A DNA stretch of 64,000 nucleotides, from the NCBI RefSeq assembly GCF_014384965.1, contig NZ_JACRSW010000032.1:181843-245842 (forward strand), in the 5' to 3' direction. The stretch's first letter is position 1; the number at the start of each line of letters is the position of its first letter. The notes beneath the pieces were generated by a model that searched no databases, was not told the DNA's origin, and saw only the letters and a list, made by a program, of their open reading frames with translations. This document shows, in pieces, positions 45,101 through 52,950 of the stretch. A program made the translations under genes and the position numbers. The DNA is from Jutongia hominis (lineage in GTDB: Bacteria; Bacillota; Clostridia; Lachnospirales; Lachnospiraceae).

Positions 45101-45595
45101 TGTCGGTGTATTCCAGCTTAAAATACTGACCTTTACTTTCGGATTGATCTTTTTGGCATCTGCTGCGATCTGCCAGCCCGGATTGCGCATAACATTCGCA
45201 CTTTCTCCTTTTGTACGCATTGTTGCACTTTCCGGTCCGGTTGAGTTATTACGGTCATTTCCCATCTCCAGTTTAACATGGGTAAAGATCGGATATTCTC
45301 CACCAAATAAATATTGCATCAGCTCTGCATATTTTACAGGGTTTTGTGTTTTGTAATCCAATAAAAGATCACTTGTCGAATTACCGCTTAACATGCCAAA
45401 GCCTTTGTATGTCAGACCATTGACATTATCTGCCTTGATATCATTTCCATCCAGTACAATGCTGCCTGTCTTTGTCTCCACATCTGTCCCTCGCTTTAAC
45501 GTCGTCTTTGCCATTGCGGTCATCCCACTCCCCGTAAAGAGCATCGAAAACACAAGCAGACATGTACCTACTCTTTTCCCAATTATTTTACGCAT
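42158..45595 (-). CDS. Secreted multidomain GH59-family glycosidase (galactocerebrosidase-like)
   Basis: A 1145-residue exported enzyme. Signal peptide 1-29 (cleavage after AMA). Residues 50-530 match the GH59 galactocerebrosidase fold: YKGFGMLSGNSTSDLLLDY, THVKLEMGNDRNNSTG, ILSWNTPTWV, acid/base Glu201 in NPNVNEKW, nucleophile Glu300 in EVWNSEEQATFS, and ARDPWSGWMHYDAG. A laminin-G-like domain (about 600-780) and a second beta-sandwich (about 800-920) follow, then a Pro/Thr linker of repeating TPxPT type (about 945-1000) and a C-terminal Lys-rich leucine-rich LRR_5/BspA-like domain (1010-1145), probably for surface attachment. Likely substrate: beta-galactosides of glycolipids or glycans. 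The ATG at 45595 follows AAGGAGAAGAAT. Confidence 0.85.
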   Translation of the reverse strand: MRKIIGKRVGTCLLVFSMLFTGSGMTAMAKTTLKRGTDVETKTGSIVLDGNDIKADNVNGLTYKGFGMLSGNSTSDLLLDYKTQNPVKYAELMQYLFGGEYPIFTHVKLEMGNDRNNSTGPESATMRTKGESANVMRNPGWQIAADAKKINPKVKVSILSWNTPTWVTTTEEKYYWYKQSILAAYEKYGFMVDYINPNVNEKWNLRTDVANTKSFASWIAAEDASTIPDAEALKLYHKIKLIVSDEANVVSDSVTRKLKADADFMNAVDVVGYHYKTADDNNGGMTWLAQEQDKEVWNSEEQATFSNSAFRPANNNQDPTVTGTGLGGAGSALEMGNTVIKSFVESRRSHVIYQPVVGSFYEGAQFSFKELVSARDPWSGWMHYDAGLLVLAHISKFAVTGWENDDNTAGIWRGVPSASKASAIQSSSSNAVDGRNGGENYVTLAAPTKDNFSTVVVNDSEYPMTYTLKTTNMNLKADQKLEVWETRAADEGAFNENYMKCTQSLTADEQGVYHFAVQPYSTVTVTSLEVADSAEHTQKLPVEGKRTVLDTDRTGDVQNTEDAYLYADDFEYKGKTVPVLDGKGGFTGETQDYITARGGQKGAMARYTHTLNGAFEVYQSRNGNHVLRQQSDQTSTGVGSAWNAGDPVTTIGDFRWTNYTAAVDVLFERAAQGQYAQVGIRQTGSSHKITDSSGYSLKIKDNGEWALYRKTVTTDGKEPQALASGTVDEAQITPGTWFQIKLRGEGNLIKAYINNVEVGSYEDDTPITSGRVALGCSSTYTRFDNLAVTKINGFAPYYSEYIDNMETYDLTEQKNQKLEYNDKWSITCANQGMYVYQRSISKNTEAGATLSYTFDGTGFEILGENAGGKAKLNVTIDGKEYQTDASIKRASNMCTTYQVNGLENGKHTFTVEVAEGTLVVDAIAILGDIYTGSEVDVLPKEGTETNLPEEELPTEPVQTPQPTVTPTQEPTMIPTPQPTQIPQPTAGTSPTQKPTTETIKKGTNWKINGMVFEVTNAKKKTVKCKKAISKKVKKVTIPAVVVVSTKSGKQSFTVTEIAPKAFSNCKKLKKVVIGKNVTQIGKEAFSKDSSLQKITFQTTKLKKVGKNAIKGIAKKAVLTCPKKSKKAYQKIFTKKTGFQTKMKWK

Positions 45596-45610
45596 ATTCT
45601 TCTCCTTTAT

Positions 45611-45673
45611 ATATACTGTATTTGCAAGTTTCATTGCTGTATACAGTATATGCTTTGGCAGAAAAATGCACAA
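45611..45673 (-). promoter_or_regulatory. GH59 promoter overlapped by an 11-bp inverted repeat
   Basis: TTGTGC (45668-45673), a 17-bp spacer and TATACT (45645-45650). ATATACTGTAT occurs as an exact inverted repeat (45611-45621 and 45641-45651, 19-bp spacer) running from the -10 box into the leader; one arm contains the palindrome CTGTATACAG. This is operator-like; the regulator may be the AraC protein encoded just upstream. Confidence 0.7.
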
Positions 45674-45717
45674 GATAAAATAATTGTCCTATCCCAGTAA
45701 TATGAACCCGCCTTATA

Positions 45718-46545
45718 TCACAGATCACATTCTCTCTTCCGACAGTCAGTCGGTGTCATGCCTTCATACTTTTTAAAGACCATACCAAAATAAGTCGGAT
45801 TATCATATCCGGCCAGCTTTGCGATCTCTTCAATTGATTTAGATGTCGACAATAGCAATTCCTTTGCCTGAGTAACCCGTTTTCTTGAGATATATTCCAT
45901 TGGCCGCATCTTCATTTGTGCTTTAAATACCCGGCAAAAATGCTGCTTGCTGACATTACTGATATCCGCTAACTGTTCTAAGGTGATCTCATCAGTGTAA
46001 TGTTTCTCGATATATTGAAGTGGCTTGAATAAGATCCCTTTTGTTGTCATTTTTCCATATTTCTCGTTTGTCCGAAAGGCATTACGGATATGCATAATAT
46101 ATTCATATAATAAGATTGAGCACCGATCGTCGCCATCCCATGGGTCTTTCGCAGCTGAATATAATCGTTGAAATGTCTTTTTGATTTCTTCGTTCACGAT
46201 ATTATTTGCAAATGCAAAATCAGCAAATCCCATTTCCTTCATCATTTCGTTCAGATGATTACCACGAAATACTACCCAGCAGGTCATCCATTCATCTTCC
46301 CTGACCGGATAATATTCATGGGCAATGCCCGGAGCCAGATAAAAAAGACTTCCTTCTTTTTGCAAATAACGCTTCCCATTGACAAGCAGTTGACCAGATC
46401 CGCTTTGTGTATATAGGAATTGATGGGATATCAATCCTTTCTCCCGTTTGATATGATATTCCGGATCCGCCACTCCGATCCCGGATAAATAGACCGGAAG
46501 GCTTTTTTGTTTTCCAAGGACCGGATAGAAGCAGTTTTTTTTCAT
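45718..46545 (-). CDS. AraC-family transcriptional regulator
   Basis: A 275-residue regulator with an N-terminal cupin sensor domain (SHQFLYTQSGSGQLLVNGKR, FYLAPGIAHEYYP) and a C-terminal pair of helix-turn-helices (LEQLADISNVSKQHFCRVFK and SIEEIAKLAGYDNPTYFGMV then FKKYEGMTPTDCRK). Such regulators respond to sugars and usually activate glycoside utilisation genes. The ATG at 46545 follows GAGGTGAGG. It lies 30 bp after the TIR gene and 122 bp before the GH59 gene, all on one strand, so it probably shares a transcript with the TIR gene and controls GH59. Confidence 0.93.
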   Translation of the reverse strand: MKKNCFYPVLGKQKSLPVYLSGIGVADPEYHIKREKGLISHQFLYTQSGSGQLLVNGKRYLQKEGSLFYLAPGIAHEYYPVREDEWMTCWVVFRGNHLNEMMKEMGFADFAFANNIVNEEIKKTFQRLYSAAKDPWDGDDRCSILLYEYIMHIRNAFRTNEKYGKMTTKGILFKPLQYIEKHYTDEITLEQLADISNVSKQHFCRVFKAQMKMRPMEYISRKRVTQAKELLLSTSKSIEEIAKLAGYDNPTYFGMVFKKYEGMTPTDCRKRECDL

Positions 46546-46575
46546 AAAATTCCTCACCTCATATTTGCAGCCCTA

Positions 46576-49572
46576 TTACTCTGTAAACAAATGATACTTT
46601 TCTTTCTGCTCTTTTGTAAGCTTCATACCTTTAACAAATTCATTTCCTTTCTGTAACAGTTCCTTTTCAGAATATAATGGTGTTTTATATAATGTATGAT
46701 CTCCGTCAAATGTGATCACGCTGCCATCTTCTGCCATTGCCACAAAATTCGGAATACTTGCAACAATCTCTTCCGGATGCTTTTTGTTATACAGATATGC
46801 CATGTTACTTCCGCTGGATTTACCATTTGCATCGGATTCTCCGCTTTGATACCATACAACAAAATACGGAATCTTTTTATTCGTATATACTCCATATACT
46901 CCGGTGCTGATATCGGATATATCCAGAACTTTTTTCCCTGATCGTGCATCATAAACGGCATTATAATCATTCAGAAAATAAGTTCCATCATCAAAAAAAA
47001 TCGTACACGCAAATGTTCCTGCTTTTCCCTGACTGATGATTTTTCCCTTTTCTAACGAATAGACATACCATTTGCCTGCATCCACGCTGCGATAACATAG
47101 CAGCTTTTGCTTTTCATTTGAAGTATAGATCACGGCATCTTTTAAGATCACGTCTTTTTTCCCTTTTTTCCGAATTGCTATTTTCTTATCATTTCCAAAG
47201 ATCGTATAGTCTCCAACTTGCAATCCACGGTCATAGGCATCCGGAATCGCTGTTTTCTTTTTGACTTTTCCTGTCGCCGCATCATAGGTCACTAACTCAT
47301 TTTTTTGTGCAATCGTGATCAGAGAACGATCATCATTATAGAAATAATACGAATCTTCATCATAAGAAAATACTTTTTTCATCGTTTTTGCATTAAAATG
47401 AGCATTTGCTCCATAGGCGTAATCCTGAATGCTGATATATTTGTCATTTTCCGCAGAAACGGAAAGATTATTAAAGGACTCATAATCCATATCCTTTAAT
47501 GTTGTACTGCCAATCATCTCAAGTGTATCCGCACGGAATGTCTTTACGGTATCCTGCATTCCATTTTTAAAATCCAGCAGGATTGTCTTTCCATTTGATG
47601 AAGCAGTATACCACTTTTCAGGACGTTGTGTGGTATTTGTTATAATCTCTTTTGTTGTCACGTCTTTTCTTGTCTTCTTTTTATTGCTGTATAAACGAAT
47701 ATTCTTCCCCCAAAAATCCGCACTACAGGCATAATCTTCATTTAACGCCATTGCATAGAAATTTTCTTCATTTCCGGCAGACTGGTTGATCAACAGATGT
47801 TTTTTGCTGTTATAAAAATAACTCTGTCCGTTTTTGAGTGTAACCATTAAATAATTGCCCTGTGCTTTCACAGAAGTCACATCGGAAGAATATGTATTTT
47901 TCCAAATCACTTTTCCGGTCTTGTTGCTGACTTCACAAACGTCTTTATCGACATAGAAAAAGCAGGTTTCATTGCCTGACATGGCAATCGTTCCAATGCT
48001 GCTTCGTTCGGAATCTACGAGATAATCATCTGCATTTTCATTCAGATCATAAACAACGATGTGGCTCTTTCCCATCTGTGTATCCTGCCGCACAAAACAT
48101 AGACTGTGATCATTGATAAATGAGATCTGACTGCAGCTTTCGCTTTTATCTACAAAAAGCGTGCCGCCATTCGACGTGTCAGCAAGTAAGATTCCGACAC
48201 CGTCTTTAGCATCCTGTGACAGAACCGCAATGCTGCTGTCAGGGCTGATACAATATAGTGCATATTTTTTCTGTGCGGATAAAGCTGTCTGTGCCTGTAA
48301 TCTGCCATCTGTAGCATAAGAATATAACGTTGCCGTATCATCATCATAAACAGAAATCACATCATTTTGCTCACTCAATACCATCTGACAGCCTTTCTGC
48401 CCGGTAAAAAGCTCTTTACCGCTCTTTAGATCCATGGCACAAAGTCCGTCTTTTCCGAGATAATAAAATATCTTTTCATCATTTGTAAGACAAGCCATAT
48501 GTGAAGAGGTATGTATCGCTGTTTTACTGATGTCATCCAGATTGACACACTGTACCAGCTTACGGTTATCAATCCGGTAAATATAGGCTTTTCCATTCAA
48601 CATATTATTAGCTGCTGCCTGATAACGTTCAATGACCAGATACGTTCCTTTCTTACTGATCGTCACTTTCGTATGATAGGCTTCTGTATTAAAATCATAC
48701 ACCTTGTCCGGCTGATAGCCGCTGCTGAAATCATAGACTCCCAGAGCCGATGACAAAGACCGCATTACACTTGGCACAAAAGGCCTGTCCGGTTCTTCAA
48801 GATTCTTAGGCAGTGCTTTCAGTGCCAGAAGTGCTGCGGTTGCCCTGTCTCCATTAAGATAGGCGGTATTTGAGTATTCCGACAGATAGTAAGATTGTCC
48901 TTTTAATGTCTGCTGCATCGAATGATCCAGACTGTCATATGCAGTATTTAACTGTACATTCTTATAAGATACTACACTTGCAAAGACAGCAACACCGGCA
49001 AAAACAATACCGGCAAGAATTGCATTTCTCTTTCTTTGACGTTCTTTCTGGCGCTGCTTTAGATCATCGTAATCCATATCTAACATTTGTGAGATATAGC
49101 GAAGCTTTTCTTTTGTTACATTTTTTAGGATCTGCTTTTCCGTTTCGGCACGGACATCAACCGCCAACGGTTCAATCGCTACGATCTTACCGTCACGCTC
49201 GATATGCGTCAGGATTTCAGGAAAGCTTTCCTGGGGTTCTCCTTCGACTAAAACAACAATAATATGTTCTCTGTCGCGTGTTTCTAAGAAATATTCAATC
49301 TCTTCCATACACCAGACGGATTTCTGGTATCGTTTCGTACAGATCACGATCAGATATTCCGATTCATCAATTCCGGCACGTATGATTGCCGATAAATCGC
49401 TGGCTGCACGCAGATCATCTGCGTCACGAAAGACTTTACCAAGACTTTTTTTCCCAATACTCTTTGCAATCTTTGAAGGTATCTTATATCGTTCCAGATC
49501 GTGCTGTATCTGCATACCTACTTTTTCATCAATCCCACCATGGCGGTAGCTTATAAATGCTGCGTATTTCAT
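46576..49572 (-). CDS. TIR-domain transmembrane protein with C-terminal beta-propeller-like domain
   Basis: A 998-residue protein. Residues 1-165 are a TIR domain: AAFISYRHGGIDEKVGMQIQ, KVFRDADDLRAASDL, ESEYLIVICTKRYQKSVWC with Glu91 in the WCxxE position used by TIR NADases. A basic stretch (KQRQKERQRKR, 172-182) precedes one hydrophobic helix (about 184-202), so by the positive-inside rule the TIR is cytoplasmic and the remaining 790 residues are outside. A helical segment (GDRATAALLALKALPKNLEE) leads into a region of many short strands typical of a WD40/PQQ-like propeller. No ATPase domain is present. GAGAGGATAAGAAGG precedes the ATG. It heads a group with an AraC regulator and a GH59 enzyme. 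Function unknown; sensing or defence are both possible. Confidence 0.85.
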   Translation of the reverse strand: MKYAAFISYRHGGIDEKVGMQIQHDLERYKIPSKIAKSIGKKSLGKVFRDADDLRAASDLSAIIRAGIDESEYLIVICTKRYQKSVWCMEEIEYFLETRDREHIIVVLVEGEPQESFPEILTHIERDGKIVAIEPLAVDVRAETEKQILKNVTKEKLRYISQMLDMDYDDLKQRQKERQRKRNAILAGIVFAGVAVFASVVSYKNVQLNTAYDSLDHSMQQTLKGQSYYLSEYSNTAYLNGDRATAALLALKALPKNLEEPDRPFVPSVMRSLSSALGVYDFSSGYQPDKVYDFNTEAYHTKVTISKKGTYLVIERYQAAANNMLNGKAYIYRIDNRKLVQCVNLDDISKTAIHTSSHMACLTNDEKIFYYLGKDGLCAMDLKSGKELFTGQKGCQMVLSEQNDVISVYDDDTATLYSYATDGRLQAQTALSAQKKYALYCISPDSSIAVLSQDAKDGVGILLADTSNGGTLFVDKSESCSQISFINDHSLCFVRQDTQMGKSHIVVYDLNENADDYLVDSERSSIGTIAMSGNETCFFYVDKDVCEVSNKTGKVIWKNTYSSDVTSVKAQGNYLMVTLKNGQSYFYNSKKHLLINQSAGNEENFYAMALNEDYACSADFWGKNIRLYSNKKKTRKDVTTKEIITNTTQRPEKWYTASSNGKTILLDFKNGMQDTVKTFRADTLEMIGSTTLKDMDYESFNNLSVSAENDKYISIQDYAYGANAHFNAKTMKKVFSYDEDSYYFYNDDRSLITIAQKNELVTYDAATGKVKKKTAIPDAYDRGLQVGDYTIFGNDKKIAIRKKGKKDVILKDAVIYTSNEKQKLLCYRSVDAGKWYVYSLEKGKIISQGKAGTFACTIFFDDGTYFLNDYNAVYDARSGKKVLDISDISTGVYGVYTNKKIPYFVVWYQSGESDANGKSSGSNMAYLYNKKHPEEIVASIPNFVAMAEDGSVITFDGDHTLYKTPLYSEKELLQKGNEFVKGMKLTKEQKEKYHLFTE

Positions 49573-49646
49573 CCTTCTTATCCTCTCTGTGTGCTACTGA
49601 TCCCAACACATTTTATTGAAAATGTATCTTTCATGGTTTCTCATTT

Positions 49647-51227
49647 TCATTCTTCTACTTTTTCATAGGTTTTCTTAAAAATATCTCCGCGTACAATATA
49701 AATGTCATGCTCATCATCTTCCCGCATCACAATATAATCTCCTGCCAGACCGGTATAATATTTATGTTCATCCCAGGCTGTAAACACTTTCACATTCTTT
49801 TCTAATGGCTTGGCATAGATTTTTGTCGTGCCGGATGCTACACAGCTTCGCATATAATCCATTAACCGGTATATCTCCCCATCAATATTATTTCGAATCG
49901 TAGGTGCGTATTCCATATCAAATTCTGCTACTTCATCGACATAACGATAGGTTCTTTCAAACTTCTCTTTGCGGATCGGATAAACCTCGCCTTCAATACC
50001 GATCATAAAATAAAGATCTTTAGATACGATCAGATCGACATCCCCTTCTAAAGTACGCACTAATATCGGTGTACCCATTTTCAGGAAGTCTTCTGCTCTC
50101 GTTACACCTACCGGAATTGCTTTCTTTAAATACGGCTGTAATTGTGCTTTATCTAATTGATATGTTTTTGCATAGATTACTTCATACGAATCGAAATAGT
50201 TACGGATCCTGTCACATAGGTAATCCTGCATCTGACAGTCAGGATATGTCTGCTCAAAGCTTTTCTTTGCAATAAAGCCTCCACCTTTTGTCAAATGACC
50301 TCCGCCATTTCCAATATCGGCACATAAAAATTGTGCCATTTCATTTGCTTTTGCCTCTTTGACACAGCTTCTGACCGAAAGCTTGTATCCACCCGGATTC
50401 GGATTAAATGCAACACAGGTGTTGATTTCTTCAACCTGAATCACAAAATCACTGACAATTCCAAGAATGTTAGGATCACATTGCTTGACCGGAATGACAG
50501 AAAAGCGATACTCTTCATCATAGATCCGCTTTGTCAGGGCTTCTCCCGCAATACTAAGCTCTTCTAACGAAAGATTCGTATTCATCAAATGAAATAACAG
50601 CTGATCATCTTTTTCTAATGTATCACGCATGTCCTTGTCTAAAGGATGAAAAATTTCTTCAAACTGGCTGGTATCCATATACAAACCATAATATAACGCT
50701 GTAGACAGATGGATATTCCTGCTGATATCAAATCCCACTTCCTGAAAAAGACTCCATACCACAGTAGAACAGCTGCCTAAGTTCGATTTGATACAATAAT
50801 GATCTCCCTGCATCAGACCACATTGATGATGATCTACCATAGCTATTTCCGGTGCTTTCCACTTTGTTACATTGCCGGAACCATATTGGCAGTCTGCCAT
50901 GATCAAAAGATCACAATCCGGTAATTCTGTCACATATTGTACCGGAATCTCTAATTCTTTGATCATCAATAACAAATTTGATTTTTGGATCTGATTTGCT
51001 CCACCATAGACGAAAGTAACTTCTTTTCCCTTTTCTTTAAAAAAACTCCACAACGCATAACCGGAGGCTAATGCATCCGCATCGGGGTTATCATGACATT
51101 GGATGCAGATTTTTTCATACTGGTCAAAGCGATCTAAAAAAGCCCTCTCACCGTTTTTTCTTCCATTATTCATTCCCATATTATTCTCCTCTGTAAATTC
51201 CATAACTACTCTTAAATGTTTTTTCAT
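49647..51227 (-). CDS. DHH/DHHA1 phosphoesterase with C-terminal extension
   Basis: A 526-residue protein. The DHH domain holds CHDNPDADALASGYALW, LIMADCQYGSG and AMVDHHQCG, the manganese-binding motifs of RecJ-like phosphoesterases. DHHA1 contributes ADIGNGGGHLTKGGGF. This core resembles NrnA/GdpP-type enzymes cleaving nanoRNA, pAp or cyclic dinucleotides. About 200 extra C-terminal residues contain two related segments (ending RKEKFERTY and RGDIFKKTY) not in NrnA. I use the ATG at 51227 (GGGAGG 5 bases upstream). An ATG at 51179 with GAGGAG is equally good and begins closer to the conserved core. Substrate unresolved. Confidence 0.85.
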   Translation of the reverse strand: MKKHLRVVMEFTEENNMGMNNGRKNGERAFLDRFDQYEKICIQCHDNPDADALASGYALWSFFKEKGKEVTFVYGGANQIQKSNLLLMIKELEIPVQYVTELPDCDLLIMADCQYGSGNVTKWKAPEIAMVDHHQCGLMQGDHYCIKSNLGSCSTVVWSLFQEVGFDISRNIHLSTALYYGLYMDTSQFEEIFHPLDKDMRDTLEKDDQLLFHLMNTNLSLEELSIAGEALTKRIYDEEYRFSVIPVKQCDPNILGIVSDFVIQVEEINTCVAFNPNPGGYKLSVRSCVKEAKANEMAQFLCADIGNGGGHLTKGGGFIAKKSFEQTYPDCQMQDYLCDRIRNYFDSYEVIYAKTYQLDKAQLQPYLKKAIPVGVTRAEDFLKMGTPILVRTLEGDVDLIVSKDLYFMIGIEGEVYPIRKEKFERTYRYVDEVAEFDMEYAPTIRNNIDGEIYRLMDYMRSCVASGTTKIYAKPLEKNVKVFTAWDEHKYYTGLAGDYIVMREDDEHDIYIVRGDIFKKTYEKVEE

Positions 51228-51414
51228 AGCAACCTCCCATTTAATGAAAGCAGCTCCATACTTTTTAAGGTATGAAGCTGACATTTATAATCTGTCATCA
51301 AAAAATATAATAACATATTTAGGAAAAGTTTGCCATGTAATAGAAAAGTCTCATTCTTTATAAAGATACTATTTTAAAAGCTGTTATCTTACATAAAAAA
51401 TTCAAAAAAAGTGG

Positions 51415-51428
51415 CGTAAAAACTTACG
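51415..51428 (-). terminator. Weak hairpin after the amidase gene
   Basis: CGTAA-GTTT-TTACG followed by CCACTTTTTTT on the minus strand. The stem includes the amidase stop codon. Confidence 0.4.
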
Positions 51429-52206
51429 AAGGCATCGCATTCTTAACAATAATCCGTACTTCGTAATCTCGCGCAAACAGTTCATCTCGTTTCTTTTTTG
51501 CTTCCATGCGATTCGTAAACCTTCCATGCCCAACACGATAACAGTTGTTCACAACTTCGATATAGCTTTCATATCCTTCTTCCTGTAAGGTTTTTGCTAA
51601 GTTCTGTGCATTCTTTTCGTGCATAAATACACCGAGTTCCAGACTATACGTTTCCACTTCACTGCTTTCTATGTTCGCTCCCTGTACCGTCTGTAAAATT
51701 CCATCTGCGATCGCCTGTGCCGTTTCCGGGAATTTCAGATCCAAAAGCCGGTTATCCTGCTCGGTATTGATAAATCCGACTTCTACTAACGCTGCCGGCA
51801 TATTGGTTCCACGAAGCACTGCAAGGTTTGGCCGGACGGATGTGCCAAGATTGGCATATCCTACTTTTTCAAGCTCACGGTTGATATTTTGTGCAAACAA
51901 TGCCGGAATACCTGCATCTGCATAAACAAGTGTCTGTACACCGGAATACGTGTTTGGCTGTGGGCTGGAATTTCTGTGTATGGATACAAAATACGACGTA
52001 TCGCTCCGATTGGCTATATTCGCTTTTTCATTCGGACTTTGGTAGATGTCTGTTGTCCGTGTATATAAGACATCCACACCATTATTTTCTAAAATGTTTC
52101 CAATCGCAAGAACCAGATTCAGATTATCATCTTTTTCTTTTCTTCCTTCAAAACTGGCACCATTGTCATAACCACCATGCCCGGCATCTAACATTACTGT
52201 TGCCAT
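51424..52206 (-). CDS. N-acetylmuramoyl-L-alanine amidase with SPOR domain, no signal peptide
   Basis: A 260-residue protein. Amidase_3 domain (1-175): zinc His in MLDAGHGGYDNGA, YFVSIHRNSS with the second His, and the catalytic Glu in PAALVEVGFINTEQDN. A SPOR-like domain (185-255: GVFMHEKNAQNLAKTLQEEG, YRVGHGRFTNRMEAKKKRDE) that binds denuded glycan follows. The protein begins directly with the first beta-strand of the amidase (MATVMLDAGHGG) and has no leader, unlike CwlD. AAGGGGAAGTAT precedes the ATG. Export without a signal, lysis-dependent release or a mother-cell role are all conceivable. Confidence 0.9.
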   Translation of the reverse strand: MATVMLDAGHGGYDNGASFEGRKEKDDNLNLVLAIGNILENNGVDVLYTRTTDIYQSPNEKANIANRSDTSYFVSIHRNSSPQPNTYSGVQTLVYADAGIPALFAQNINRELEKVGYANLGTSVRPNLAVLRGTNMPAALVEVGFINTEQDNRLLDLKFPETAQAIADGILQTVQGANIESSEVETYSLELGVFMHEKNAQNLAKTLQEEGYESYIEVVNNCYRVGHGRFTNRMEAKKKRDELFARDYEVRIIVKNAMPS

Positions 52207-52335
52207 ATACTTCCCCTTATTAACACTCTTTTTGTCATTCTATGCCGGTTTGAATAAGAAGTTCCTATAACCATTCTGTCTTTTTAGTCTTTTCCATCTT
52301 TTACAAAAAGAAAAAATTCAAACCCAATGTAGCAC

Positions 52336-52364
52336 AAAAAGAGCCGCTGCATATGCAACGGCTC
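52336..52364 (-). terminator. Terminator of rplS
   Basis: GAGCCGTTGCA pairs with TGCAGCGGCTC, with one wobble and almost no loop beyond TA, followed by TTTTTG on the minus strand. Confidence 0.9.
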
Positions 52365-52387
52365 CCAAAGCTGTAAAACAGATTCCA

Positions 52388-52735
52388 TTATTTCACAATC
52401 TCTTTTACCTTAGCTGCTTTACCAACTCTGTCACGAAGATAGAATAATTTCGCACGTCTTGCTTTACCTCTGCGAACTACTTCAATCTTGTCAATGATTG
52501 GTGAATGTAATGGCCAAGTCTTTTCTACACCAACACCATTAGAAAGCTTTCTAACTGTAAATGTTTCTCTTGCTCCACCATTCTGTCTCTTTAATACTGT
52601 TCCTTCGTATACCTGAATACGCTCTCTTGAGCCTTCAATAACCTTTGCGTATACTTTTACAGTATCACCTACATTAAAATCAGCTACATCTGACTTTAAC
52701 TGTGCATCTTCAATTGCCTTAATAATCTCGTTCAT
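52388..52735 (-). CDS. rplS: 50S ribosomal protein L19
   Basis: A 115-residue L19 located at the subunit interface. [60 protein letters not shown] and the C-terminal [20 protein letters not shown] are all family signatures. The ATG at 52735 follows AAGGAGG. It is transcribed alone here, with its own promoter, leader and terminator, instead of in an rpsP-rimM-trmD-rplS operon. Confidence 0.98.
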   Translation of the reverse strand: MNEIIKAIEDAQLKSDVADFNVGDTVKVYAKVIEGSRERIQVYEGTVLKRQNGGARETFTVRKLSNGVGVEKTWPLHSPIIDKIEVVRRGKARRAKLFYLRDRVGKAAKVKEIVK

Positions 52736-52751
52736 GTTGAACCTCCTTATC

Positions 52752-52803
52752 ATTTTGACATTCTTAATACTTATGTGCTTTCGCAACCGTAACAGAGGAA
52801 TAT
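52752..52803 (-). promoter_or_regulatory. Candidate L19 leader element
   Basis: Between promoter and rplS the RNA reads TTCCTCTGTTACGG, TTGCGAAAGCACATAAG and AATGTCA, with a TGCGAAAGCA hairpin. Position and size fit the Firmicute L19 leader that mediates autoregulation; I have not aligned it to the family model. Confidence 0.45.
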
Positions 52804-52822
52804 CTCTACTCACAACCATGCT

Positions 52823-52851
52823 ATCATATCATATTCTTTTTGAGATTTCAA
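52823..52851 (-). promoter_or_regulatory. Promoter of rplS
   Basis: TTGAAA (52846-52851), a 17-bp spacer and TATGAT (52823-52828) on the minus strand, giving a leader of about 80 bases. Confidence 0.75.
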
Positions 52852-52950
52852 GCACTTTTTGGCATCAAATTCTCATTTTCCATATCATAGACTTTCAGAT
52901 ATCATTTTCACGAATGCATTCTGTGACTGCTTTTTCTACCGCCTGCCCTC

